Under the pieces are notes generated by a model. It ran no database searches, was not told the origin of the DNA, and was given only the letters and a program-made list of their open reading frames with translations. Shown here piece by piece: positions 18,622 through 28,001 of a stretch of 56,244 nucleotides of DNA. Made by a program: the position numbers and the translations under genes. The stretch comes from Hyphomicrobiales bacterium (GTDB lineage: Bacteria > Pseudomonadota > Alphaproteobacteria > Rhizobiales > Xanthobacteraceae): positions 1 through 56,244 of the forward strand of contig WHTP01000022.1 in NCBI GenBank assembly GCA_009377695.1. The letters are read 5' to 3'. Each line of letters starts with the position of its first letter. Within the stretch, counting starts at the first letter, position 1.

Positions 18622-19632
18622 CTAGCCCGACACCTTGCCGATCGATTTCACCGCCGCTTCGACGCGCTTCGCATCCTCGTTCCAGAATTTCGCAAATTCT
18701 GGTTGATCGAGATAGGCGACCACGTCGCCAAGATTGTTGATCGCCTTGCCGAAGGCTGGCGCGGCCACCGCCTGCTTGGCGTCCGCGCGCAGCCGCTTCA
18801 CGATCGCATCGGGCGTACCTTTGGGCGCAAACAGCCCGACCCAGAGCGAGAACTCGACATCGTAGCCGAGCTCCTTCAGCGTCGGCACGTCGGGCATCGA
18901 CGCGGCGCGCTTCGCCGAGAAGCAGGCAAGCGCCTTGAGCTTGCCGGCCTTGGCTTGCGCATTGGCTGCCGCGATCGACGACACCAGAACCTGCGAATTG
19001 TTGCCGAGGATCGCATTCAGCGCCGGCCCGCCGCCGGCGGTCGGGAGGTGACGCATCTGGATGCCCGCCGCCTGCATGAACAGTGCGGTCGGCAGATGCA
19101 GCGCGCCGTAGAGTCCCGACGAGCTGAAGATGATCCCGTTCGGGCGCTTCTTGGCGTCGTCGACCAACTCCTTCAGATTGTTATACGGCTGCTTGTCATT
19201 GACGACGAGCACCATCGGCCCTTCGGTAAAGCGCGCGATGGGGCTGAAGCTCTCGCGCGTGAATTTGGGTTCGCGGCCGAACAGCTTGTCGACCTCGGCA
19301 AAGCCGGAGATCGAAACGATGTGCAGCAGCAGCGTGTAGCCGTCGGGCCTCGCCGAGGCCACGAACTGTCCGCCGACCGCGCCGGCAGCCCCTGGTTTGT
19401 TCTCGACCACCGCCGGCTGCTTGAGGAGCGGCTCGATCGCGGCGGCGAACGGACGGCCGACGACATCAGTCGCGCCGCCCGGCGGAAACGGATTGATGAA
19501 CGTCACCGGCCGCGAAGGATAGACGTCCTGAGCGGCGGCGGAGCCGGCGGCAAACGTCGCGACCGCGGCGGCCGAGCCCAGCATGAAATCGCGCCTGTCG
19601 AAATGGCGCCTGTCGATGTTACCCTGGTCCAT
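18622..19632 (-). CDS. tctC: TctC/Bug-family periplasmic binding protein
   Basis: 336 residues. A Tat signal (DRRDFMLGSAAAVATF, about residues 12-33) is cut after AAAQ. The mature protein has the Bug signature: YPSRPVTFINPFPPGGATDV near the start, then VENKPGAAGAVGG, SSGLYGALHL and SLWVGLFAPKGTP. It binds a carboxylate in the periplasm and delivers it to TctAB. Its ATG follows GGAGGGAACC. It is the first gene of tctC-(DUF559)-tctB-tctA and is divergent from the FAD monooxygenase, a hint that the transported acid may feed that enzyme. Confidence 0.92.
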   Translation of the reverse strand: MDQGNIDRRHFDRRDFMLGSAAAVATFAAGSAAAQDVYPSRPVTFINPFPPGGATDVVGRPFAAAIEPLLKQPAVVENKPGAAGAVGGQFVASARPDGYTLLLHIVSISGFAEVDKLFGREPKFTRESFSPIARFTEGPMVLVVNDKQPYNNLKELVDDAKKRPNGIIFSSSGLYGALHLPTALFMQAAGIQMRHLPTAGGGPALNAILGNNSQVLVSSIAAANAQAKAGKLKALACFSAKRAASMPDVPTLKELGYDVEFSLWVGLFAPKGTPDAIVKRLRADAKQAVAAPAFGKAINNLGDVVAYLDQPEFAKFWNEDAKRVEAAVKSIGKVSG

Positions 19633-19782
19633 GGTTCCCTCCGTGAGAACGGCCGTGATGAGCCTTGTATCGTTGCGGCGATGCTACCGAGGGACGCGCG
19701 AGGGGGCAACCGCGCATCGTCAACAGCGGCGCGGCATTTTCGGCATGATATTTCAGCATCGGATCGCAGGGACCACGCAGCC

Positions 19783-21024
19783 GTGAACGCATCGAAACCC
19801 CGGCGCGCGCTGGTGATCGGCGGTTCCATGAGCGGCCTGTTCGCGGCCATCCTGCTGCGGCGCGCGGGATGGGACGCCGATATCTATGAGCGCGTCGACG
19901 TCGGGCTGATCGGACGCGGCGCCGGGATCGTTACCCATGCGGAGCTGCGCACAGTGTTGCGTGCGGCCGGCTGCGATCCGAGCGAGGATTTTGGCGTCGA
20001 GATCACGATGCGCCGGACGCTCGATCGAACCGGCGTCCTCGCCGGGGAGCTCGTCTGCCCGCAGACGTCGACGTCCTGGGACCGCGTGTTCCGCATGTTG
20101 CGGGAGCAGTGTCCGGACGAGCGTTACCATATCGGCAAGGAGTTGCAGTGCATCGATGATGCGGGCGATCGCGTGGTGGCGCATTTTGCCGACGGCACGT
20201 CCGCCGAAGGCGATCTTCTGGTCGGCGCCGATGGCTTCCGCTCCAATGTGCGCGCCGATGTGCTGCCCGCGGTGAAGCCGGTCTATGCCGGTTACGTGGG
20301 CTGGCGCGGCCTGGTGGACGAGGATGCGCTGCCGGCGCCGGTGCATGCGGATGTGTTCGAGGCCATGGTGTTCGGATTGCCGCCGAACGAGCAGTTCATC
20401 TGCTATCCGGTCGCGGGCCGCGATAACGATCTGCGTCCCGGGCATCGCCGCTGCAATTTCGTCTGGTACCGTCCGGCTGAGGAATCAAGCGAGCTGCGGC
20501 AGCTGCTGACGGACGCGAGCGGACGCTTCCATGCTCTCGGCATCCCGCCGCCGCTGGTGCGGACGGAGGTCATCGCCTCGCTGCGCGAGGCGTCACGTAC
20601 GCTGCTCGCGCCGCAGCTCGATGCGGTGGTGCGGCTTGCCCCGCTACCGTTCCTGCAGCCGATCTTCGATGTCGAAACGCCGCACATGGTGGTGGGCCGC
20701 GTCGCCATTGTCGGCGATGCTGCGTTTCTGGCGCGGCCGCATGTCGCCGCCGGGGTCACCAAGGCGGCGGAGGATGCGATGGCGCTCGCGAACGCGCTGC
20801 GCGTGCACGACGATGTCGCCGCGGCGCTTGCCGCGTTCCAGCGCGAGCGGCTGCCGGTCAACCGCCGCATCATGCAGCGTGGCCGCGAGCTTGGCGGCTA
20901 TTTGCAGCCGCATCTGCTGTCGCCTGTGGCTCTGGCCGCGGCTGAACGGCATCACGGGCCAGAGACAGTGATGTCGGAGATTGCGGTGCTGGATTTTTTG
21001 AAGGACGGACGATTGAGCGGTTGA
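19783..21024 (+). CDS. FAD-dependent aromatic monooxygenase (dihydroxypyridine hydroxylase-like)
   Basis: 413 residues from a GTG at 19783. The FAD-binding Rossmann motif VIGGSMSG (11-18) is followed by RRAGWDADIYER, and the GD motif is VAIVGDAAFLARPHVAAG. The overall pattern resembles 2,6-dihydroxypyridine 3-monooxygenase and related group A flavoprotein hydroxylases, which use NAD(P)H and oxygen to hydroxylate aromatic rings. The exact ring substrate cannot be assigned. The frame is open far upstream over tctC, but that part is not coding here. It is divergent from tctC across 150 bp. Confidence 0.8.
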   Translation: MNASKPRRALVIGGSMSGLFAAILLRRAGWDADIYERVDVGLIGRGAGIVTHAELRTVLRAAGCDPSEDFGVEITMRRTLDRTGVLAGELVCPQTSTSWDRVFRMLREQCPDERYHIGKELQCIDDAGDRVVAHFADGTSAEGDLLVGADGFRSNVRADVLPAVKPVYAGYVGWRGLVDEDALPAPVHADVFEAMVFGLPPNEQFICYPVAGRDNDLRPGHRRCNFVWYRPAEESSELRQLLTDASGRFHALGIPPPLVRTEVIASLREASRTLLAPQLDAVVRLAPLPFLQPIFDVETPHMVVGRVAIVGDAAFLARPHVAAGVTKAAEDAMALANALRVHDDVAAALAAFQRERLPVNRRIMQRGRELGGYLQPHLLSPVALAAAERHHGPETVMSEIAVLDFLKDGRLSG

Positions 21025-21033
21025 GCGGACATC

Positions 21034-21200
21034 TCGTGCCCCGGGCGCAGCGCAGCGCGTAGCCGGTGCGCTGCAGAACCGGGGCCCCGGTTTTCTGTTC
21101 TTGAAAGCAACCGGGGTCCCGGATCAGCGGCGCATCACTTCGTGCTGCCATAGCGCGTCGAAGACGCGCGTGAACGCGCTTATGGCGTCCGGGATACGCG
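21034..21200. repeat. CCGGGGTCCCGG-type intergenic repeat with a nested palindrome
   Basis: Inverted halves around the CCGGGG(C/T)CCCGG boxes (near 21080 and 21112) fill the gap between the convergent monooxygenase and dehydrogenase genes. A related half-unit is at 45721-45780 (GTCCCGGACGCGGCGCAGCG). A ~40-bp palindrome is inserted at 21147-21186. Confidence 0.65.
21147..21186. repeat. Nested ~40-bp palindrome, copy 1
   Basis: GCCATAGCGCGTC at one end and ACGCGCTTATGGC at the other form the outer arms. The inner stem GCGCGTC-GAA-GACGCGC overlaps the left arm. Nearly the same sequence is found at 39137-39170 inside an unrelated repeat family. Confidence 0.75.
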
Positions 21201-21210
21201 CAGGTGCCCG

Positions 21211-22116
21211 CTACTTGCGCTTCTTCCCACCCCGCTTCACGCCGGCCGTTTTTTCGAGCACCGCGCAAACCGCGGCGGTGTCCTGCATGGCATAGCCGGA
21301 GTTCAGCGCGGTGTCGTAGATGCCTTCGGTCGCCGTGAACAGCGGCGTCGGGCAGCCGATGGCCTTGGCGAAATCGCCGATCACCTGCATGTCCTTCTGC
21401 CAGATCTTGATCTTCATGGTGGCGTCGTCGTATTTGGACGTGACCATCATCGGGCCGCGCAGCTCGAACACCCGCGAGTTGCCGGCGCCCGACTTGATCG
21501 TCTCGAAGATCATCTTCGGGTCGAGCCCGGCTTTCATGCCGAGCACCATCGCCTCGGCGGTCGCGACGTTGTGGATTGCGACCAAGAGGTTGGCGACATA
21601 TTTCATCCGGCTCGAATTGCCGAACGCACCGAGGTCGTGCACGCCGCGTGAAAACCCTGCGAACACCGGCTTGAGCTTGCGGATCGCGCGGGTGTCACCG
21701 CTGGCGTAGACGACGATGTCCTTGACCTTCGCCTGCGAGCCGGTGCCGCTGATCGGGCAGTCGAGCATGGTGTGGCCCGCCTTGCGCAGGGCCTTCTCGG
21801 CCTTGATCTTGTCGTCAAGCGTGAAGGTGCTCGCCTCGGCCAGCACGCGCGGCTTCACCTTCGCGGCGACGATCGCCGCAACCACGTCATGCAGCGCATC
21901 CGGATGGGGCAGGCTCGTGATGATGACCGGCGCCTTGGCGGCGAGGTCGCCGATGTCGTTGGCGAGTTCGACGCCCGCTCGTGCTGCCGCGCGCCGCGCC
22001 TTCGAATCGATATCGTGGCCGATCACGCGCCAACCCGCCGACACCAGGTTGCGCGCGAACGAGCCGCCCATGATACCGAGTCCGATGACGCCAACCGTTC
22101 CCTTCGCTCTTGCCAT
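21211..22116 (-). CDS. NAD(P)-dependent oxidoreductase, 3-hydroxyisobutyrate dehydrogenase family
   Basis: 301 residues from the ATG at 22116, preceded by GGGGGAG. The N-terminal Rossmann domain carries GVIGLGIMGG; the substrate loop is DCPISGTGSQA; the catalytic Lys is in NSSRMKYVANLLVA. Such beta-hydroxyacid dehydrogenases oxidise 3-hydroxyisobutyrate, tartronate semialdehyde, 6-phosphogluconate or related acids. The C-terminus is rich in Lys and Arg. It is divergent from a second member of the family; the two are too different to be a recent duplication. Substrate unknown. Confidence 0.85.
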   Translation of the reverse strand: MARAKGTVGVIGLGIMGGSFARNLVSAGWRVIGHDIDSKARRAAARAGVELANDIGDLAAKAPVIITSLPHPDALHDVVAAIVAAKVKPRVLAEASTFTLDDKIKAEKALRKAGHTMLDCPISGTGSQAKVKDIVVYASGDTRAIRKLKPVFAGFSRGVHDLGAFGNSSRMKYVANLLVAIHNVATAEAMVLGMKAGLDPKMIFETIKSGAGNSRVFELRGPMMVTSKYDDATMKIKIWQKDMQVIGDFAKAIGCPTPLFTATEGIYDTALNSGYAMQDTAAVCAVLEKTAGVKRGGKKRK

Positions 22117-22296
22117 TCGACTCCCCCTTGAATCGTCGCGGACGCTACACGGACTTTTCGCCATCGTCATGCGCCAATCGCGATGCGACGATGTATTGGC
22201 AGACTTATTGGCAGACTTGGCGCAACGGCAAAGCTGTGGAACGGCCCCGAGGGATCGCGTATCGTCAGCCACCAATTGCAAGCGGGGAAGCGTCAC

Positions 22297-23184
22297 ATGA
22301 ATATTGGTATCGCAGGCGTCGGCAAGATGGGCGCGGCCATCGCCATGAGGTTGATGGAGCTCGGGCACACGGTCACGATCTGGAATCGGTCGGCCGACAA
22401 GACCAAGCCGCTGGCGGACGCCGGCGCCACCGTCGCCGCCACCCCGGCCGAGCTTGCGGCCAAGTCCGAGACCATCATCACGATCCTCACCGATGCCGCT
22501 GCGATCGATACCGTCTACACCGGCGCGTCCGGGCTCCTCACAGGCGACGTCGCCGGCAAGCTCTTCATCGAGATGAGCACGGTGCAGCCGGCGACCGAGG
22601 TGGCGTTGGCGGCGAAGGTGCGCGCCAAGGGCACGGCCTTTGTCGAATGTCCGGTCGGCGGCAGCACCGGACCGGCGCGGCAAGGACAGCTCATCGGCCT
22701 CATGGGCGCGGAGCCGGCTGACGCCAACCGCTCGCGTCCGTTGCTGCAGCAGATGTGCCGCCGCATCGAGCATTGCGGACCAGTCGGCGCGGCCGCGTCG
22801 GTCAAGCTCGCGATCAACCTGCCGTTGATGGTCTCCTGGCAGGCATTCGGTGAAGCCTTTGCGCTCTGCCGTGACATCGGCATGAAGCCGGAGCAACTGG
22901 TCAACCTGTTCAGCGATATCTCCGCCACCACCAACGCGTTCAAGGCGCGCGCACCGGTGATCGCTGCTATCCTTGCCGGCGGCGAAGGCGCCGCCGGCGC
23001 GACCTTCACCATCGATTCAGGTCTCAAAGATCTCCGCACCATGGCCGCCGAGGGCAAGTCGCGTGGAATGGAACTGCCCCTGGTTCAGCGCGCCGCCGAT
23101 TGCTTCGAAGAAGCCAGCCGCGCCGGCTGGGGTCCGCGCGACGGCGCCGCGGTCACGGTCTACTGGTCGAGCCGCAAGCGGTAG
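22297..23184 (+). CDS. NAD(P)-dependent oxidoreductase, 3-hydroxyisobutyrate dehydrogenase family (second)
   Basis: 295 residues from the ATG at 22297, after GGGGAAG. The cofactor motif is GIAGVGKMGAAIAMRL with an Arg in WNRSADK, which suggests NADP preference. The substrate loop is ECPVGGSTGPARQG; the catalytic Lys is in AASVKLAINLPL. It starts a run of three co-directional genes (this one, GlcG-like, SGNH hydrolase) with short gaps and one overlap, likely an operon. Substrate unknown. Confidence 0.85.
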   Translation: MNIGIAGVGKMGAAIAMRLMELGHTVTIWNRSADKTKPLADAGATVAATPAELAAKSETIITILTDAAAIDTVYTGASGLLTGDVAGKLFIEMSTVQPATEVALAAKVRAKGTAFVECPVGGSTGPARQGQLIGLMGAEPADANRSRPLLQQMCRRIEHCGPVGAAASVKLAINLPLMVSWQAFGEAFALCRDIGMKPEQLVNLFSDISATTNAFKARAPVIAAILAGGEGAAGATFTIDSGLKDLRTMAAEGKSRGMELPLVQRAADCFEEASRAGWGPRDGAAVTVYWSSRKR

Positions 23185-23231
23185 CGGCGCCGCTTCAACC
23201 ACTGTTCACGCCATCAAAATCGGGAGTTACC

Positions 23232-23675
23232 ATGCAATCGCTTACGCTCGCGCAGGCTTCGACCATCGTCGACGTCGCCATCAAGACCGGCCGTGACAAG
23301 AAATTTCAGCCACTCTCGGTCGCGGTGCTCGATCCCGGCGGGCATCTCGTCGCCTTCAAGCGCGAGGACAAGTCGGGGATTCTCCGCTTCGACATCGCCT
23401 TCGGCAAAGCCTGGGGCGCGCTCGGCATGGGCTTCGGATCGCGCACGCTGGCGGAGCGAGCGGCCAACACGCCGCAGTTCTTCACCATGCTAGCGGCGGC
23501 GAGCGGCGGCCGCATGGTCACCAATCCCGGCGGCGTGCTGATCCGCGATGCGGATGGTGACATCATCGGCGCGGTCGGCATCTCCGGCGATACCGCCGAC
23601 AATGATGAGACCTGCGCCATCGCCGGCATCGAGGCGGCTGGGCTGAAGGCTGACCCCGGCGGCAGCAAGAAGTGA
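23232..23675 (+). CDS. GlcG/HbpS-family protein
   Basis: 147 residues, a complete GlcG/HbpS (DUF336) domain. Signatures are VAVLDPGGHLVAFKRED near the N-terminus, NPGGVLIRDADGDIIGAVG in the second half, then GDTADNDETCAIAGI at the end. Relatives bind haem or cobalamin, or accompany glycolate and aromatic catabolic genes; the exact job is unclear. The ATG follows CGGGAG. Its TGA overlaps the GTG of the next gene, implying coupled translation. Confidence 0.85.
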   Translation: MQSLTLAQASTIVDVAIKTGRDKKFQPLSVAVLDPGGHLVAFKREDKSGILRFDIAFGKAWGALGMGFGSRTLAERAANTPQFFTMLAAASGGRMVTNPGGVLIRDADGDIIGAVGISGDTADNDETCAIAGIEAAGLKADPGGSKK

Positions 23676-24667
23676 CGCCCGCACGACCAACGCAAGCTCC
23701 GACATCGATCAAGGCGCGCCGCCGCCGACTATTCCGTGATATCGCAATCCAGATTGGCCTGGTCATTGCCGTTCTGGTCGTGTGCGAGATCGCGTTGCGA
23801 GCCGTCGACCTGCGCTTCCTGCGCGAGGGGCAGCGCCCCGGCTACAGCATCGCTTACAACTACGACCCCGAGCTCGGCTGGTCTCCCATCCCGAATTCCA
23901 AGGCGACCTTCGTCGGCCAGCGCACGATCACGATCGCGCACAACAGCCTCGGCTTGCGGGACATCGAGCCCGACCGCACGGGAAAGAAGACGATACTCTT
24001 CCTCGGCGACTCCTTCGTCTGGGGCTACGACGTCGAGGCGAACGAGCGCTTCACCGATCGGCTGCGCCAGGAGCTGCCGGAGCAAAGCATCGTCAATGCC
24101 GGCGTGTCGGGCTACGGCACCGACCAGCAATATCTGCTGCTGCGGCGGCTCTGGGACCGCATCAAGCCGGACATGGTCGTGCTGATCTATTGCGTCGATA
24201 ATGACCAGCGCGATAACAGCACCAACGCCCGCTACGACGGCTACTACAAACCCTATCTCGCCGAGGCGCCGAACGGGGTGTGGCGATTTTACGGGCAGCC
24301 AGTCCCGCGATCGCGCCATCGCTTTTTCACCGACAATCCCATTGCGCGCCATTCCTGGGTTGCGCGCGTCGCGGTATCCGCTTTCGTCGAGCTTCGGCAT
24401 CCGACAGTGCAGGTGACGGACCCGACTGAGCGACTGGTTCGGATGATGCGCGATTTCATCGAGAAGCGCGGCGCGCGCTTTGTGGTCGGGCTGCAGCGCC
24501 GTGAGCCGCCGATGGAGATGTTCCTGCAGTCACAGGATATTCCGCACCTGTCCTTCGACAGCGCCGAGCACTATGCGGGCGACGGCGATCACTGGACGCC
24601 GAAGGGCCATGCGTTCGTCGCGGATCGGCTGAAGGCGTTGTTCGCGAGAGTCGGCATCCACCGGTGA
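23672..24667 (+). CDS. SGNH/GDSL-type hydrolase, membrane-anchored
   Basis: 331 residues starting at a GTG that overlaps the previous stop. One N-terminal membrane helix (about 23-43) follows an Arg-rich segment, so the catalytic domain should face the periplasm. Block I is LGDSFVWGYD with Ser114; the Gly/Asn block is NAGVSGYGTDQQ; the C-terminal DGDHWTPKGH (304-313) carries the Asp-His pair. This is the layout of SGNH esterases and O-acetyl-polysaccharide enzymes. Substrate unknown. The previous gene has an unrelated product despite the coupling. Confidence 0.8.
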   Translation: MTPARPTQAPTSIKARRRRLFRDIAIQIGLVIAVLVVCEIALRAVDLRFLREGQRPGYSIAYNYDPELGWSPIPNSKATFVGQRTITIAHNSLGLRDIEPDRTGKKTILFLGDSFVWGYDVEANERFTDRLRQELPEQSIVNAGVSGYGTDQQYLLLRRLWDRIKPDMVVLIYCVDNDQRDNSTNARYDGYYKPYLAEAPNGVWRFYGQPVPRSRHRFFTDNPIARHSWVARVAVSAFVELRHPTVQVTDPTERLVRMMRDFIEKRGARFVVGLQRREPPMEMFLQSQDIPHLSFDSAEHYAGDGDHWTPKGHAFVADRLKALFARVGIHR

Positions 24668-24674
24668 CGGATGC

Positions 24675-25625
24675 TCAGCGCGTCGCACGCGCGCGCTTGG
24701 CCGCAAAGGCCTGGCTCCAGACCCGATGGATAAACGCAATCTCGGCCTCGAAACGTTCGAGGAACAGCCGCGCCTGCCCGCTTAACGGACGACGCGACGG
24801 CTCAATCACCACGAACTCCGCATAGAGCGGCGGGTCCGCGATCGGATTGACGACGAGACCGCCGCTACTGATGTCGTTCACCGAAATCAGGCTTGGCAGG
24901 ACGGTCATCCAGTCGGAGCGCGCGACAAATTCGAGCGTGCCGATCATGGCATCCATCTCGAGCATGGCCTCGACCTCGACGCCGTGGGTCTGGAAGTAGG
25001 TGTCGAGGTTGCGCCGACGTATATTGTCGGGACCAGGCACCACGACCTTGAACGGCTGGCAGTCCTTGAGCCGCACCGGCGCCAGCGGCGTCAAGCCGCG
25101 GCCAGAACCCGACAGCAGCATCTCACGGTCGCGCACGAGGAGGCGCGAGCGGAGCCCGATCCGGCCCTCGAAGGCAGGCACCACCGCAAAGTCGAGCTCT
25201 TCGGTGTGCACCATCTCGGTCAGCACGCTGCTATAGCCTTCGACGATGTGCAGCCGCACCTCGGGATGGCGCGGCACGAAATCCTTCAGCGTCGGCGCCA
25301 GTACCGCGCGGGTGAAGGTCGGCATCAGCCCGATGCGAAGATCGCCGCTGACGCGGCCAGACAGGTCGCGCGCCTCTTCGCGAGCGCTCTCGAGCTGGCC
25401 GACCGCGGCGACGCAGCGCTTGTAGTAGCGCAGCCCCGCCGGCGTCGGCGTCACGCCATTGGCCGAGCGCTCGAACAGCTTAACGCCAAGCGCGCGCTCG
25501 ACCGCGGCGACGTGCTGGGAAATGCCGGATTGCGTCGCGTTCTCGCGGCCGGCGGCGCGCGTGAACGAGCCTTCCTCGCACACGGCGATGACGGCACGGA
25601 CCTGGCGGAGTGAGGTGTTTGACAT
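24675..25625 (-). CDS. LysR-family transcriptional regulator
   Basis: 316 residues. The winged helix-turn-helix is at about 1-60 (QVRAVIAVCEEGSFTRAAG, then QSGISQHVAAVERALG), followed by a two-lobed effector domain. It is divergent from the M24-family gene across 121 bp. The region next to its own start (25621-25680) is notably AT-rich with ATAT arms, a likely operator region. It probably controls the M24-to-dehydrogenase gene run, with a small organic acid as inducer; that is inference from position. Confidence 0.9.
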   Translation of the reverse strand: MSNTSLRQVRAVIAVCEEGSFTRAAGRENATQSGISQHVAAVERALGVKLFERSANGVTPTPAGLRYYKRCVAAVGQLESAREEARDLSGRVSGDLRIGLMPTFTRAVLAPTLKDFVPRHPEVRLHIVEGYSSVLTEMVHTEELDFAVVPAFEGRIGLRSRLLVRDREMLLSGSGRGLTPLAPVRLKDCQPFKVVVPGPDNIRRRNLDTYFQTHGVEVEAMLEMDAMIGTLEFVARSDWMTVLPSLISVNDISSGGLVVNPIADPPLYAEFVVIEPSRRPLSGQARLFLERFEAEIAFIHRVWSQAFAAKRARATR

Positions 25626-25746
25626 TAGAAAATATGATGCGTCAGCCCAGATTATATTATTTTGTTTGGCGCCGCCACCCGCGCTAGCATTCCCTCATCA
25701 ACAGCCGCGGCCGGGACCGCCGGCCGGTGCGGGGAGGGGTGACGTC

Positions 25747-27015
25747 ATGGGAGCAAATTTCGGCCTTGTCGGCCTGGATTGGCAGCAGCGAGTCAACTGG
25801 GACCGGATGCGCACGTACCGCACTGAGCGGGCACGTGAAATGATGAAGAAGCACGGGCTCGGCGCCATGCTCTGCATGTATGACGAGAACGTGCGCTACC
25901 TCACCGGCACGCTCACGCCCGGCTGGAACCGGCTCAAGCCCGGGCTGCGTTATGCGATGCTTTGCGGCGACGGCGCACCGATCCTGTTCGAGCAGGGCGA
26001 TCTCGGCTTCCAGATCGAACGGCATTCACCATGGCTTCCGAAAGAGAACGTCCGACACTCCTTTGCCTGGATCAAAGGCGCGGCCGGGCCGGCCTCGACC
26101 CAGCAGGTGAACAAGTTCACCAAGGCGGTGCTGGAAGAGATGGCGCGGCACGGCGTCGCCGGCCAGAAGCTCGGTGTCGATTTCATCGACATCAACATGA
26201 TCAACATCTTCAGGGAGAACAATATCACCTGGGTCGACGGCATGACCCCGATGATGGAAGCGCGCGCGGTCAAGAATGTCGACGAGCAGGAATGTTTCCG
26301 CATCGTCGGCGCGATCGGCGACGCGACCCACTGGGAGTGCATGAAGTTCCTGCGTCCCGGCGTCACCGAGAACCAGGTCACGGCGCACCTGATGAAGTAT
26401 CTCTACGACATCCCCGGCATGGAGGACGTCGAGGACGTCATCGTGTCGTCCGGCCCCAACACCTGGCCGAACTGGCGCAATTTCTCCGACCGCATCATCC
26501 AGCCCGGCGACATTGTGTTCATGGATTTGGCCGCGCTGACATGGAACGGCTACAAGTCCTGCTATTACCGCACTTATTGCGTCGGCAAGGAGCCCTCGCA
26601 GGAGCAGAAGGACACCTACGAGACGGCGCTTGGCTGGCTCTACGACTCGATCGGCGCGGTGAAGGCCGGCGCCACCACGCGCGACATCGCCCTGAAATGG
26701 CCGTCGGCGATGGAGACCTGGGGCTACGAGGACGAGGATCAGGCCGCCGCCAATCTGTGGGGTCACGGTCTCGGCCTGGCGCAATACGATCCGCCGGTGA
26801 TCTCACGCATCTGGTCGCTCGATCATCCGATCGAGATCCAGCCGGGCATGACGTTTGCGCTCGAAACGCAGCACGGCAAGCGCTTCCGCTACGGCGTGCG
26901 CATCGAAGAGATGCTGATCGTGCACGACAACGAGATCGAAATCGTTTCGAACTTCCCGGTGAAGCAGATCACCGTGGTCGATCCGATCACCGGCTATGCG
27001 GATCACGTGAAGTGA
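25747..27015 (+). CDS. M24-family (creatinase/aminopeptidase fold, DddP-like) protein with incomplete metal site
   Basis: 422 residues from the ATG at 25747, after GGGGAGGGG. The N-terminal creatinase-like domain (about 15-165) is followed by the pita-bread domain. Of the five usual metal ligands, Asp260 (VFMDLAAL), His340 (WGHGLGL), one Glu in ALETQHG (373) and one in RIEEM (387/388) are present. The second Asp of the family motif is Cys272 (GYKSCYYRT), and a position that is Asp in DddP is Ala262. A two-metal peptidase mechanism is therefore doubtful. By layout it recalls DddP (DMSP lyase) and other non-peptidase M24 proteins. It heads a five-gene run. Confidence 0.75.
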   Translation: MGANFGLVGLDWQQRVNWDRMRTYRTERAREMMKKHGLGAMLCMYDENVRYLTGTLTPGWNRLKPGLRYAMLCGDGAPILFEQGDLGFQIERHSPWLPKENVRHSFAWIKGAAGPASTQQVNKFTKAVLEEMARHGVAGQKLGVDFIDINMINIFRENNITWVDGMTPMMEARAVKNVDEQECFRIVGAIGDATHWECMKFLRPGVTENQVTAHLMKYLYDIPGMEDVEDVIVSSGPNTWPNWRNFSDRIIQPGDIVFMDLAALTWNGYKSCYYRTYCVGKEPSQEQKDTYETALGWLYDSIGAVKAGATTRDIALKWPSAMETWGYEDEDQAAANLWGHGLGLAQYDPPVISRIWSLDHPIEIQPGMTFALETQHGKRFRYGVRIEEMLIVHDNEIEIVSNFPVKQITVVDPITGYADHVK

Positions 27016-27067
27016 CAGGTCCGCGCTGCTTGCGGCGCGGCCCGGACGGCAATACGGACGCCAGATC

Positions 27068-27985
27068 GTGAGGCCACTCCACGAATACGGGTGGGATGAT
27101 TGGAGGCGGCTTCGCCCTGTCTCCCATGGCATAAAGACACTGCGCTACGATGCGACGCGCGAGATTCACGTTCGCCGCCGTCAGCGCGGCGGCGACACCT
27201 CGTTGCCGCGGCGCATCCGCGGGCGGCGCGTTCTTGTGACCATCGCCTATGACGATTCCGAAGTGATCGACATGCAGGCGTCGGCAGTGGCTCAATTCGT
27301 GCCTCACGCGTTCTACGTGATCGCCGACAACTCGTCGGACGACACCCTGGCGCGCGAGGTCGCCGCCGTCGCGCTTCGGCACGCCGTTCCCTATGTTCGA
27401 TTGCCCCGGCCCCTTTCGTCGGGGGAAGGCAGCCGCTCGCATGGGTTGGCGCTCGACTGGACGTGGCGGAACGTTATCCGGCCGGGCGCACCGGAGGCGT
27501 TCGGATTCCTTGACGACGATGTGTTTCCGACCGCACCTGACGATCCGTTCGCGACGCTTCGCCAGCAGCCGGTCTACGGCGCGCTTCGGACGCAAGGAGA
27601 CCGCTGGTTCCTCTGGGCAGGATTCTGCTTCTTTCGGTTCGATGCCGTCAGCAACCGCAAGCTCAATTTCGGCCAGGACTGGTTCAAGGGGCTCGACACC
27701 GGCGGCGGCAATTGGGAAGTCCTTTACCGCTTGCTCGATCCCAACAGCCTTGCGTTCGCGCCGACGCGCTTCGAGCCGTATCGGCCTGGCGCCGACCCGG
27801 TGCATGATTCCGTTCAATGGTGTGGTCAGTGGCTGCATGAGGTGGGGCAGACGCGGCGGGCTGGACGGCTCGAGCAGGCCGCCGACAAGCGCCGTCGCAT
27901 CAAGAAGATCCTCGCTCCTGATGTCGCGCCGTCGGCGCAAGGCGGGGGTGGTGGAACGTCGCGCGAACGACCGCAGTCAGCATGA
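27068..27985 (+). CDS. Glycosyltransferase-like (GT-A fold) protein
   Basis: 305 residues starting at a GTG. After a basic N-terminus, a GT2-like start is seen (VLVTIAYDD, then FYVIADNSSDDTLAREV), followed by the metal/nucleotide-binding DXD-type motif FLDDDVFP near residue 150. The rest is Trp- and Arg-rich and matches no family I can name. No membrane helix. A cytoplasmic glycosyltransferase role is a weak inference. It lies 52 bp after the M24 gene and 16 bp before the next, so probably in the same operon. Confidence 0.5.
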   Translation: MRPLHEYGWDDWRRLRPVSHGIKTLRYDATREIHVRRRQRGGDTSLPRRIRGRRVLVTIAYDDSEVIDMQASAVAQFVPHAFYVIADNSSDDTLAREVAAVALRHAVPYVRLPRPLSSGEGSRSHGLALDWTWRNVIRPGAPEAFGFLDDDVFPTAPDDPFATLRQQPVYGALRTQGDRWFLWAGFCFFRFDAVSNRKLNFGQDWFKGLDTGGGNWEVLYRLLDPNSLAFAPTRFEPYRPGADPVHDSVQWCGQWLHEVGQTRRAGRLEQAADKRRRIKKILAPDVAPSAQGGGGGTSRERPQSA

Positions 27986-28001
27986 GCCTGGGAGGCGATT
28001 G

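Noticed and set aside
18493-19782. Upstream extension of the FAD monooxygenase frame
   Set aside because: It runs antisense through tctC and shows no homology; the flavoprotein begins cleanly at the GTG at 19783.
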